From Membranipora membranacea (Eukaryota > Bryozoa > Gymnolaemata > Cheilostomatida > Membraniporidae), in the NCBI GenBank assembly GCA_914767715.1, contig OU612065.1:24304001-24368000 (forward strand): a DNA stretch of 64,000 bases, given 5' to 3'. Positions 13,635 to 26,100 of the stretch are shown in pieces. The notes below the pieces were generated by a model. It was not told the DNA's origin. It did no database searches and worked only from the letters and a program-made list of their open reading frames with translations. Position numbers and translations under genes: made by a program. Position 1 is the stretch's first letter. The number at the start of each line of letters is the position of its first letter.

Positions 13635-15760
13635 TGCGTTACAAATTGTTCCAGATAATGTAGCCGGCAAGAGAGATGTAGATGCATATAGGCATAGAGA
13701 TAATGATTACATAGTCTTAACAATTTTAATGTAATCCGAGGTCAACAGTTTGATGTTTTGCCATGTGTTCGCTTCCTTAGTAGCCAATCTCTTCAAAGGA
13801 ATGTGAACAACAAGAATAGAGATCTGGTATTTGATCAGTCAACAGTCGGAGATAGCTAATGCACAGTAGCTAAGACGGAGATATCAGACATTGGTGCTCC
13901 TCGGTGCTGTCAAAAATGTCTTGTTTGCGATCTGGGTTTCATGACATGTTTTTCACGTCATGGAGTGGTGGTTTGTTTTGATGTTTAGTCACACGTTATG
14001 CAGTTTCTTACAGCTGACAAACCCTTTAGAATACCAGTTCACCTCCGATGGGTGGGGTCGAATGCAATGCTAATGTCACCAGGTAAGGTGATTTGTTAAT
14101 GATCCAGTTTTAGCTGGTTGTTACAAAGGGCTATGTCACAACTGCCTGCGCAAATGATGGCCCTACTGCGTCCCAATTGTATTCCCTTAAAGGCAGATCT
14201 AACACAATTGTTGTGGCACCCCTACCAGAAATCCATTGCCCAACAGACTTTTTTGCATTTTTGCAATGGGATTATAGGAAGACAATGCGATCGTGGCAAC
14301 ATATGGCACACAAAAAACTACCGATGCTTACGCTGTATCCACAACTGAGAGGCATCTGTTTATGCTAATACAAACCAGTTTTATTGTTTTGTAAGACAGA
14401 ACAAGAATAGGACATATCAGGAAATTTTTGACAGCCCTATTATTGCAAATAATTCCTCAAAAAACCGAATGGCACTACAGCAATGTAAGTCACAGGTTTT
14501 TTAAAAACATAAAAAGTTGATGTTGTTGATTGTTGACACTGATAGACAGATATTATATGTTACAAAAATAGCTTCGGCTTGTGCCAGGGAAGATAGACAA
14601 AACAAGACAACAGACAAGAAGTTTGTAGCGCAATCCATTTAGCAGTTCTTCTAATCTCGCTATATAGGGAATTAACCAGGAAATTAAAATTGGATTATCT
14701 ATGATCATGACAATACAGCTCAAAATCTTGGGCTAACTTAATCATGATTGATGACAGGGCATGATAAGAAGAAAATAAGTTTATATAAACAAATACAATC
14801 ATGTAATTTTATCAAGGATGGACAAAGAGCATGACACAAGCTGTCTCATCTCAGCCACAGTGACGCATTAAAACTGAAGTCATCGAATTAAAACTGAAGT
14901 CATCATTAAATATTACCCCACAGTGAAAGCAGGGGTTAATAGAGGTCAATTGTAACAAATCTGCATCATCATGGTGTTACAGCAGAATCTATGGACCATA
15001 GTGAAGATAAACAGTGTCATTGATAACCAACTTTCTATGGCTCATGATATAGAAAAGGAACTTTTTGCAAAATGAAAGTTGGTCACAGCGTTGTAAACCT
15101 CCCCCAAGGCCAGCGCTTGTTCAAAATAAGAAAAACTAACATAACAAGATAAAGCCTTCACACAGCATAGAAAAGAGTCTGCAAGTTAACACTTTCTTTT
15201 GAAAATGGCAAGGTATTTGAATATTACGCATAGTTGCGTGTAAATGGTATAAAGCCTGTCTCGATTGACCTACTTGCATCAATGGGCCAACTTGTATTTA
15301 CGAGAAATATTTTTCATACAACAGTTTTGATTGCGTTTTATTTCTTATTATTTCAACAAAGGAATGAAAAGCCCACTAAACACCAATAGAAAGTCTTCAA
15401 TCTATTAATCTTAATACTTTGAGTTTCAGTGCAAAATTGATTTTTTTGTGTTTGATAGATCACTCTGGGTACATAATGCAAAGCGGTGAGAATTCTTGAA
15501 GCAGCATTTGCAACAAGTAAGAAATTTGCTGTGGTGTATAATGAAACAAAATTGACATCAAGCTTCTATGGGGCAATATTGTCAGATTGATGATGCTTTG
15601 AAATTTTAATAATTCCCACTGTTCAGCTCCCACTACCTAAAATCTGACCGCATACTTTAATTTGTGCTAGATATATGGAGCTTTGCTTCACGATGCACCA
15701 AGATAACCAATACACGTCACAAAAAGGGGAAAGATCAATGCTTAGTCATAATATTAGGGA

Positions 15761-15810
15761 AAACACCCGTCCCCGGATGATATCGTCTGCCAAATAAAAT
15801 AGTGTATATA
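15761..15810 (-). repeat. Dispersed end-sequence family G, copy 1
   Basis: On the minus strand it contains TATACACTATTTTATTTGGC, then AGACGATATCATCCGG. Near-identical cores occur at 47945-47984 and 59820-59871, so this is a dispersed element end. Confidence 0.55.
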
Positions 15811-16888
15811 TAATGTCTCCCTTTGGCGGCATATGCAATTTATTGCAACTGAGTGAATGCGATGTAGGAGCCCTGTTTCAAGGGAATTAATAATCACGCC
15901 TTTTTCTTTACTTTTAAGGTGACATAACGGTCTAGGATATCTCTTTTGCATTTTATGGAGGACATTCCGCCTTTGTACAAATGGTGCAACAGTATCATTT
16001 CCAGGCATTGTAAACATTCTGTGGACATTAGTGCGCAAATGTCTGGGTTCCTGGAACACCATAAAAAACAACCAAATTCTCAGTGCCAGACCATGGAATG
16101 TATTGTCAAACAGACATATCGTGATACCTGCGTCTATTGTACTTTTCTGAGCTGTAGATGGGCAGTTTCTTACCACATGATAATATGCACCATCTCAACA
16201 ACAAAATCTTTTATGAATAATCACAAGGAAATTAAAATTCAATTATTATTCTCTTTCTTGCTGTGTGAATATTTTAGAGTACAAACTGTTGTCTCGTTTT
16301 TAAAATGCTTGCATAACGTGTTTTTGCGTGTTAGTGCACGCACTGTGTCTCACGTGTTGCACACGTTCTTACGATGACTTGTATTTGGCCACTTTTATCT
16401 CATTCTTCATAATCTGTACTTCAAAATAATACATCTGCCCATTTTTAATGAAAATGAATTGGCTTCTAAACTAGATTGCAAGGGCATAGCAATTTAAATG
16501 GTAACATTCCAGTTTTCACTGGAATCATCACCACCGTCACCAATGATATCAACTTCCACCACTGGGATTATAGCTATTATAACCAACTCTTTCATTCCCC
16601 GTAGTTTGTGTACCCCACAGTGACACTGACAACTTGTTTTTCTGATGACAAGAAAACACCTGCACCTGCACCTTGATCGTATTACGATCATCAAGTGATT
16701 GGTAAGAATGTTTTAGGTCCATTGTTCTTTGTTTGTGACATCTGAAAACACAATTCATATCGCTGTCATGACAAGACATAAAACTCTAGTTAACATTCTT
16801 TAAAGGTTATTAGTATTTACTGTTTACTATAATTATGTCGGTCAAATTTTTTGCTAAGTCTCCAATAATCATTTCTCACAGGGTAAGG

Positions 16889-16922
16889 ACAGAGACTATA
16901 GATACTATCTACAGTCTCTGGT
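16889..16922. repeat. Fold-back family D, copy 2
   Basis: CAGAGACTATAGAT faces ATCTACAGTCTCTG across three bases: 14-bp arms with one mismatch. Confidence 0.6.
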
Positions 16923-17312
16923 ATGGATATAAATCGTCACTGTGTGATCATATTGCGCACAGACAGCATATTTCTCATATTGGTTATAGTTTCAAGAAAT
17001 CAATTTCAGTTGTAAGACCTGCCATACAACACTTCAGATCATCACACTGGATGATTGGCTAGCTGATCAAGAATATTTATTGGTTGAGCTGTGTACTGTT
17101 AAAACAGCTTAATTTTCTCCTATGGCCTTCCAATCAACCTATTCTGACAACAAACGCTAATGGCAGGTCTGGCATCTATCCAGGCAACTAGTCCCGCCTG
17201 CTTCCAAAGTTGGTACAATAAAAACAGGGTGCAACAACCAGCATGCAGCTAAGTAATCTCTAGACTCTTGGCAATACCTGCTTAGACTCTAACAAGACCT
17301 CCAGACCTCAAC

Positions 17313-20300
17313 ATGTTACTCTTAATATCAGTTACTTTATTGCTTGTCGGCAACATCCAGGCAGATTCCGCCGGAGGTAAGTGTTCTTTGTATAATAATC
17401 GTACCTCTACGTCAGATATTCATCAATGCTGCCATTCTGTTTATAGCGACGCACTGGTTTTATACCGGTGAAACGAGCTTTAATACTTTGACTCGTTGAG
17501 TTATGTCATGTTTTTGCTCATCAAGTTACTCGTAGTTTGGAATCAACCACCAACAATAACCAATATCCATTTTTATATTGCTGGTCGCTGGATTGATATT
17601 TATTAAACTTAACAAAAATATTTCTATGAATATAAAATCAACATTATCCTAGTCCGACATCCTGTTCAAAATCAAGGGTCATTTTATGATGTCAGCGTAA
17701 TCATACAACCACAGATAAAATTATAAGAGCTATTTTTTAATAGTAAATCCTTTGTAGAGCCTCCTTCTGAACTCGAAAATTTTACCATACCTGTCATTAT
17801 CCGGTTTTAAGGGTCATTGACATGATAACACCTACCTTGTTTTGATACCCTGAAGCACATTACTCAACAGATAGCTATGATTATTTTCATACTGGTCATT
17901 TAGGCAACGATAAAACTCACGCAAATAAAATGCGCCTCTAATTACAAAGTAGAAAATTCAGGCTCTCACCAATCATAGCCTCATAGTTAGTAGATCAAAT
18001 GTGGTTGTTGCCCAACCAACAGGTTAATGGCGGATAAAAAGTTTGAAATGGATTTTGTATTAGCCCGCAGTTTTTTTATTAATATCTGCATATAATAGTG
18101 TACACTCGCGGTCAGATTCATAGCAGCCCTAATTAGAGCTGTACTGCAATATTTACGTCTTACTATTTCTCAATGTTGCAACAGTACCAAGAGGCAGATA
18201 TAAAATACACATTAGTGTTTACACAGCCTTGTCCAAACCATTTAGATGTGCCTGTCAGCTTCTGTCAGGTGAGCATCAGAATAGTGACAGCCAGCCATTA
18301 TGAAACAATAATATTCTGGTCAGAGGCCAAACTCATGTCAAATTCGCGCCATTCATGATCTCCATGCAAGAAAATTCCTCTGGCTACAGAAAGCTCATGC
18401 ATTGCGCGAGGCTGCGTAGGTAACTGGGCGGAACAGAAAAGTGCCATTCTTGTATTCATCCTGGTCGGTATTAGACCTAACCTAAGGAGGAAATTATTTA
18501 CCTTGGCAACCAATCTGTGAACTGGATTTGAAACAGTGGCACACGCTACTGACTGCTTAATTATGCAGATGCTGAATGTCAGAACAATGTAACTGAGCCA
18601 ATTGTAATTCAAATTAGACTCATCTTACACTTCTGTGATGTAAGTGTTTCCATTGTGCTTTCTCAGCCACCCTTTTTGAGTCAGCATACTCAACATTATG
18701 CTAAATGGTAAATCTCTAAAAATACCTTGAATCATATTATGATAATTTTTGAGTCACATAGTGGGTTACACCCTTAGGCCTATGGTCTTTTGTCTCAGTC
18801 TCATTTTAATTACAAAAAAAGGGAAAATCCTCTAAGGGGTTCTACCTCTCTAAGATATTCTTCGTTGACCAAAGTGTAAGTCACAAAGACAAACATAAAA
18901 ATTGGGCCTGTAATTTCAAGTGACACAGTAACTTAGTTGAAACAGCGCCTGACCCTAGCATTTTCTCTGTCAATATTATTTTTTAACGCGGAAGAATAAC
19001 AACAAAAAAGTTGCGCAAACCGCAAATTCACTCAAATAATTTTTCTCATTGGACACGACGATCATTGAACTTAGATGCCAAAGAGAATGAACACCCGATT
19101 GAAATATATACAGAAAGATGATCAGATCTTATTTGATAACATTTTTAGCGCACCCACTTTCATTCTCAAATAATTATACCTGATTCACAGATGCAATAGC
19201 GCAATGATGCAGAAACAGATTAAAAAGTTCAAATTGAATAAATAAGTAGCTGAGCTATAAACACAAAAACCAGCCCAAATGTGACTGCATTAACAGACTG
19301 AGATTGCGTGAAAGCTAACAAAGAGATTTAGCTAGATTCTTCAAGGATGACCATTCATCATGTAATTTCATACTTTTTCTTTTAGCATGGAACTATATCA
19401 GGACTGATGCTGATAACGGGCCGGAATCATGGAATACCAACGTTGCGTTCCCAGAATGTGCAGGAGCTAGTAATTCACCCATCGCCATTCAAGAGGATGA
19501 TTCAACAGAAGTGGCTGCTGTCGCATGGGAGCTCACTGGATGGGACACAGCTCACACATGGACTGTTGACGACAAACACAGGACATGTGAGTGCACTTTT
19601 GTCTTTACTGACAAGCCTAGAGACCAGCTGCTTGCTTACTAAAAAGATTCAATTGCAAAAACTCTGAAATATTGAAATGCGTGTCCCGCATATTCATCTA
19701 AATTATCTCCTTGAGAGCAATATTACCTGTGGTGCTTGAGTTGGGAGGTGTTCTGCATGCAGGAGAGCCTTGTGAGATAGTCTATGTCTACAGCATGGCG
19801 ATGGTGGCACTGCAATCCATCGAGAAAGGCAACTCCCAAAATTTAAGGTTATGAGATAGCAAAGCCAGTGTTCCATTGTCCCAAACTCCCTGGATCCATT
19901 GGGGCCTATATATTTCCAAATGGTTTCCATTGTATTCCCAATTTAGGTACTCAGTCTAGGTGAATTTATTCAGGCGCTAGGCGGCAGAGATGAGCGCATG
20001 TGCGGTGGTAGTGGTGGTGGTGGTGGTGGTGGTGGTTGAGAGGAGCAACCAAATGCAGAGCGGAAATGACTTGAGCTGGTCTGGCATGAAGCTAAACAAT
20101 ATATATAGAGTTGTATTACCATGTAAAAGAAAAAGACAACTCCCATTTGTATTTGAAATATTTAAGACTACTCCAGGAGTTTGGGCTACTCTAATTTTAA
20201 TGCTTTGTCTTTGACCTGGGTCAATTTTCAACCAACGATTTTTGTCAGTAGTGACGCGCCACTCAATAACCAGTGCTGCCATATTCACATGAAAATTTTG

Positions 20301-22074
20301 TAAGAGAAGGCCTTTGAATACAAATAAAAGCTTATATAAAAATATATATATTTAAATTGGGTGATTTTATGTTTAGTCGAATATGGACTGGAAGGTGATA
20401 AAAAGATAACAACTGAAGGCGGAGGCTTGGTGAACAAATACAATCTTCTTCAATTCCATTACCACTGGGGAGGTGATAACACCAAAGGAAGTGAGCACAC
20501 CTTGAACGGAAAAGAGTATCCCATGGAGGTATGTTTTTTAGAAACCAAGGAGTAACAATACAAGTTGACCCCTGTCTTAACCACAAACATACTAGAGTAT
20601 TTAAATGTGTATGGTCTAAACACACCTGTGATATATATGTATTAGCCTGTCTTGACAAGCTTTGTTCGGTGAACAAAGCTTGTCAAGACAGGCTATATAT
20701 GTATATACATCTCTAATAATACATGGTGACTCCTCTTTTGTACACGTCAATACTCCTCGGCATACAGAATGGAACATGGAATCTTCTGACAATTAAAAGC
20801 TCTGCCATGTCAGTATTAATAATCTCTGATACGTATACATATAGTATAACGCAGGAACTTTTGGATCTGAAATCAACCATTCATAAATATGATACTTCTG
20901 TGGCACTTCAAAGTCATTCAATTTTTCTAATGTTTCATAGGTTCACTTCGTCCATTGGAATTCTGAATACGCCACTGCCGGTGAAGCTATTGCCAGCGAG
21001 GATGCTGACGCACTTGCTGTGTTGGGATTCTTCTTTGAGGTAAATATTGCGACCATAATAAACATCAAGAGGAAAAAAATGAAGCTCGATGACTCTCTCC
21101 TATAACTTTGTTCTATTTCTGATCTTGCTAGACATAATTTGATATTTGCTTGCACATAACATAACATCAAATAATTGGATTACTTGGATTGTTTATAATC
21201 GAATATTCTTCGTTTTTTTTCACAGATCCAAGCTGAGGACAATGATGAACTGGCTCCATATATTACTCAGATGGAAGCCGCAAGAAACCATGAAAACTAC
21301 ACAAGTAAGAATTTAGAAAAAACTCACATGAAAAATGCCAAAAATTTGAGCCTAGCTGCATTGCATCAGGTTTACAGCTACCCAATGTGTTGGCTCTGTT
21401 AGTTTACAGCAGTAATTTGTGAGACGGAGATAGTCTAACCTTTGCCATGTGGCTAAATATGAACGTACCATCACAAGCTGAGAAAAACAATCTATTCTTT
21501 TTTTAGCTGAAGGCGTCAATGTTGATAATCTGTCAATCCCAGTGAAGTACGCCATGACTGGAAACTATTACAGATATATGGGAGGTCTGACCACTCCAGG
21601 ATGTAATCAGATCGTCAGATGGACTGTTTTTGACACAACTATTAAAATATCTGCAGCACAGGTGAGAATTGATACAGATTATGAGATAGCTTATACTATT
21701 TAATAAAACAAAGCAAGTTGGGGGGGGAGGGCATCGTGCGGGGGGTCTAGAGTCTGGGGGAGGTCTGACTACAAGTTATGTTGACAATGCAGTCCACTTT
21801 CTAAATATTCCCCGTTGAGCTGAGCTCAAAGATTGCAGTGGGAGTTGTCTCTACTTTTATATCTTAAATCTTACTATTTTCTTAATAGATGTCCAAGATC
21901 AGAACCCAGAGCCAGACCTATCTTGACCAGTATGGAGAAGATTTCTACAGAGATCCCCAACCAATTGGATCAAGGATTGTCGCTAAATACGATGTGAACT
22001 ACCTCAATAGTGCGTCACTCAATGTTGCTTGTCTGAGCCTTGCATTCCTCTCTGTGATTATTAAGTACCTTTAA
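17313..22074 (+). CDS. Secreted, probably GPI-anchored alpha carbonic anhydrase
   Basis: Reversible hydration of CO2 to bicarbonate at the cell surface. Seven exons: 17313-17376, 19386-19586, 20377-20528, 20941-21039, 21226-21304, 21507-21661, 21889-22074. They total 936 nt, 311 residues, all GT-AG with consistent phases. Residues 1-17 form a signal peptide. Zinc ligands are His116 and His118 (LQFHYHWG) and His141 (EVHFVHW); the GSEH glutamate is Glu128; the TTPG active-site threonine is Thr227. Cys46 and Cys231 occupy the disulfide positions of extracellular CAs. A hydrophobic tail from about residue 291 with no cytoplasmic extension resembles the GPI signal of CA IV. All catalytic residues are present, so it should be active. 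The GPI call is inference; a short transmembrane anchor is the alternative. The 2-kb first intron holds nothing recognisable. Isoform symbol not assignable. Confidence 0.95.
20004..20037 (+). repeat. GGT microsatellite
   Basis: Interrupted (GGT)n tract in carbonic anhydrase intron 2. Confidence 0.85.
20643..20695. repeat. Fold-back family B, copy 1 (perfect 25-bp hairpin)
   Basis: TAGCCTGTCTTGACAAGCTT then TGTTC is followed by GGT and its exact reverse complement. It lies in carbonic anhydrase intron 3. Degraded relatives at 26783-26835 and 37036-37080 share AGCCTGTCTT and CAAGCTTG blocks. Confidence 0.75.
21721..21772 (+). repeat. G-rich hairpin element family C, copy 4
   Basis: G run, GCATCGTGCGGGGGGTCTAG, then AGTCTGGGGGAGGTCTGACT and AC. 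Same order as the other family C copies, in carbonic anhydrase intron 6. The stem is weaker here. Confidence 0.5.
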
Positions 22075-23159
22075 TCCTCTTTCTTACTCTATATGAAAGT
22101 TGCTGCCAAGCGCTTTTGCACTCAAAGATATTGCAACATTTATTTATTTCATATTGCACTTTGCCTTCCAAAATATTTGCACTTCTTAACATCGTATTAA
22201 GTTTTGTATCGCCATAACGTTTAACCATGAGATTTTCTATGTTTGAGAAATATCAGTATTTTTTTTTACATTTACTTGCATTTTAGAACATTTTCTAAGG
22301 ATAGTAGTGTTATTTTTTTGGTTTTTGTGTCATGATTCAATAAGCAGCAGTTAGGAATTCTCTATCAAAGTCGCAGTTGTACCATCAGGGAAGTCATGTT
22401 ATATTTATGAGGACCTGCAGGTAAATAGTTTACACTAGTACACACTATACAGGCTAAATGAGCCTCTAAGTAGATCTAACAATTCTCCCTGATCTAACCT
22501 AGACTAAGCTTGGTGCATTTGCCTGCATTCAGAGTTGCTCCCCCTCCACTGGTCACGCCGCAGGCGAAAAGGCCTGATCAGGTGGAAGAGGAGAAACTAG
22601 TATGCAGGCAAACTGGGTCAAACTTGCTATGCAAACACCTCTGTTCAGCACATATGATAGTATTTTAGATCTGAGACGCTCGCATATCACATTGCAATCA
22701 ACCTAGCCATAGATATCCGATTCCCTTGACCTGACCCTGTCCTGTGATACATGAAACTAGCTAATTTACATTCATGTCAACTCAGATATGCAGTAAGGGT
22801 AATGCAGAATATGATCCAGGTTGGTTTTGCTAACCGAAGTTAAGGGGGCAAATCGGTCCTATAAGTTATAATTATCAAATAGTCAATTATCTCGTAGCAA
22901 TAGTCCCTTTTTTTTCTTTTGAAATCGGATTTGCATCCTAACAACTCGACTGAATGAAAGATTGTGAGCATATTTAGGTCTCTGGAATGTATTATAACTG
23001 AGATAACATGGATACTGGTTAATAAAACTGTCCAATAAGTAGTTGTATAAAAAGGCAGGTCTAAGTAAGAGAAAGAATATATACTGTTGCATAAATTACT
23101 GCACAATTTTGGAAATTTTAAGACTAGGGAAGAAAAACTAAATGCAGGGAATGGCAAAA
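22075..23159. other. Convergent intergenic spacer
   Basis: Lies between the stop codons of the carbonic anhydrase (+) and the glyco-repeat membrane protein (-). Both 3' UTRs should lie here. No canonical AATAAA close to either stop was recognised. It contains fold-back family A copy 2. Confidence 0.6.
22490..22625. repeat. Fold-back element family A, copy 2
   Basis: CTTGGTGCATTTGCCTGCAT at the left faces ATGCAGGCAAACTGGGTCAA then ACTTG at the right. The core is GC-rich (GTTGCTCCCCCTCCACTGGT), and a similar core occurs in copy 5 at 43985. Confidence 0.7.
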
Positions 23160-26100
23160 TTAGTTTTCAAGATCACTGTAGCCCTTGCGATTGGCTTTAG
23201 CCCTGCTGAACACTGAGCTGCCGCCGCCACCTTGTGAGCTATTAGCACCATAAGAAGGGTTGTTGAACGTCCAGTCATTATCATCATCATTATCACCAAA
23301 CATACCATAGCCTTGTCTCCTCCTTGCCAGCCTAAAGCAGACAAAACACTGTCATGTAAAGTGAGCATCAAAAGAAGAATTGAAAGATTTAAAAAATTCT
23401 GCGCTCCTGCCCATATGCAAGACTACAAATATCTGAATATCTCTGACATCAACACATAAAGGTGATTATTAGTAGAGATGTTCTGTTTCCACTACAAGGG
23501 TAAATATTCTGAACATTGACTGATTCAACTCCATAGTCAGTCCCTAGGAAATTTCCCAGGATATATTATTCATGCTAGTAGAGACAGCCAATCAGATCAA
23601 TGTCAGATCAGTGACCCCCTGTGTTGAGTGCACTAACTGTATAAGGCTGTGTTAATATTTCTGTTCTAAGAGAAGAATTTACCTCATTGATTTTGAATAA
23701 CTTAATCGCGTTCCACTAACATTATCATGGCAAAAATACCAGGTAGATAAAATGAAAACATAGGTTATAAGTAGAAACACTATACTTTGTGCATGCTTAT
23801 ACAAGCTAATATAGTGTATATACATGAGCTAGAATGGGGGACAAGCAGAGGATTGGATAGCGGTGGTTCCAGTTGAGGTACCGGGTGTTACTTACTTTGT
23901 TTTCCTGACTACACAAACTATTCCAATGACGACTACAACCAGAGCGAGGACAACTCCTATTATAGTACCAGTTACTATTGCCTTATTATTTCCAGGCTTA
24001 TCCTTATCCTTACTGTTATCTTTTCCAGCTGAAACAAAAGAGTTTATAATGTACAAATATCATGAAAATCGTGAGAATATTCAGTAATGAGATTTAATTA
24101 ATGATATTAAGACTTCCTATGGCACAGTTTTGGATGATTAAAGGAGATGACAAATATGAAATAAAACCGAGTCATAAAGACATCTGGTAAATCAGAAACA
24201 ATTGATCTTAGGAGTTATGACACCATTCGGTGAGAGAAAACAACTCCTATAGTGGCATCACAGAGTAAGGGAAAAATCTTGTATTTCCGACTTCTAATAT
24301 GGCAAATTTAAATCTTTATTTTAAATAGCTGATTTCCCATTACAAAAATGATGCAAACTTTAGCACTTTCTCCGCATATAACTTTCAATGATACACCACA
24401 ACATATTCGCACATCATTGAATGTTAAACGTTTTAAAACACAGCCTAAATTGTTTTACTCCACTTTTGTTCTACTATGCATTGCTTTGTTTTTTATATAT
24501 ATCAACTTGCAACTACCTTGAGGCAACGTCGGAAGTCCCAGGTCAAGCTTCCCCAGTCATTAAACTCTCTTGTACAGCACAGTTGTACTGTAATAAGTGT
24601 AGGAACCCAGGGATATAAGCTAATATTAGGGATGATGATGGCTTTCCCAAAACAGCAAGAGATTATCCAGTTAGATGGCATAAAGAGCAAGAAAAAAGGC
24701 ACATTCTTCTTGTGAATTAACCATACCTGCTTTTGAGGCATCGTCTTTATGCGTGGTCTTTGACGACGTTGTGGTAGATGACACAGGTTTTGATGATGTG
24801 CTGACTGCTGGTTTAGGTGTTATGGTGCTTGGAGTTGTTTGTGGTTGTTCACTTGTCGGTGCCGCTGTACTTGTCTTGTCAGAAGATGTGCTGCTTTCCG
24901 TACTTTTCTCGGTCATTGGTTGACTTGATGGTGATGCAGATGGATCAGTGGGCACATTACTTGATTGTGGTTGTTGAGTTGTTGGTGCTTCTGTATCAGA
25001 CTTGGTAATGTCTGTTGGGGAGGTTACAACAATTGATGGTTGAGTGTTTTCTATACAGTTTTGGGATTGATCGCCATCAGTACAGTTGGTGGTACCTATA
25101 GTGGGATCCACAGTGGTGAGGTTGGTCTGCTGGTGACTGCTGTTCCCTGACACATCACCTGTTGTTGAGCTCACTGTGGTAGTCGCATTGTTGTCACAGT
25201 CTGCGGGGTCAAGCATTGTGCAGTTCACGATATTATCAGTAACATTTGCCATAGTATTGTTGTCACAATCTGCAGAGTCGAGCGTTGTGCAGTTCACCAT
25301 ATTATCGGTAACATTTGCCATAGTATTGTTGTCACAACCTGCAGAGTCGAGCGTTGTGCAGTTCACCATATTATCGGTAACATTTGCCATAGTATTGTTG
25401 TCACAACCTGCAGAGTCGAGCGTTGTGCAGTTCACCATATTATCGGTAACATTTGCCATAGTATTGTTGTCACAATCTGCAGAGTCGAGCGTTGTGCAGT
25501 TCACCATATTATCGGTAACATTTGCCACAGTATTGTTGTCACAATCTGCAGAGTCGAGCGTTGTGCAGTTCACGATATTATTGGTAACATTTGCCATAGT
25601 ATTGTTGTCACAATCTGCAGAGTCTAGCGTTGTGCAGTTCACGATATTATCGGTAACATTTGCCATAGTATTGTTGTCACAATCTGCGGAGTCGAGCGTT
25701 GTGCAGTTCACCATATTATCGGTAACATTTGCCACAGTATTGTTGTCACAATCTGCAGAGTCGAGGGTTGTGCAGTTCACCATATTATCGGTAACATTTG
25801 CCACAGTATTGTTGTCACAATCTGCAGAGTCGAGCGTTGTGCAGTTCACCATATTATCGGTAACATTTGCCATAGTATTGTTGTCACAATCTGCAGAGTC
25901 GAGCGTTGTGCAGTTCACTATGTTATCGGTAACATTTACCATAGTATTGTTGTCACAATCTGCGGAGTCAAGCATTGTGCAGTTCACGACTGTGGAGTTA
26001 TCATTACTATTTGACATCACTGTTGCGTTACCATCTGGCGTAGAGAGGGGATCAATAGGAGAGGTTGTTGGAGCACCAGATGTCACTACTAAAACAAAAA

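Larger units (their letters stand above)
1..17312. other. Long gene-free stretch (intergenic or intron of an off-window gene)
   Basis: No convincing exon was found on either strand in about 17 kb. Open frames are short, have no recognisable domain, and do not chain through matching splice sites. What it does hold is dispersed short inverted repeats, listed separately, a few homopolymer runs, and small local duplications. One of these is an 18-bp direct duplication at 14867-14884 and 14887-14904; another is a duplicated tract around 3225-3315. It may be the 5' flank of the carbonic anhydrase gene, true intergenic DNA, or an intron of a gene outside the window. These cannot be told apart without transcripts. 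Confidence 0.6.

Noticed and set aside
15754-16377. Overlapping open frames of 140 and 143 codons on opposite strands
   Set aside because: No domain, no flanking splice logic and no known composition. Both strands being open over about 230 bases looks like low stop density by chance, or a very decayed fragment.
16494-16779. Two overlapping minus-strand open frames, one with a Cys/Arg-rich start
   Set aside because: The composition comes from short local repeats (GGTGCA-type). No signal peptide or domain.
18298-18612. 104-codon minus-strand open frame with a hydrophobic N-terminus
   Set aside because: It lies in carbonic anhydrase intron 1, has no recognisable domain or splice partners, and its length is compatible with chance.
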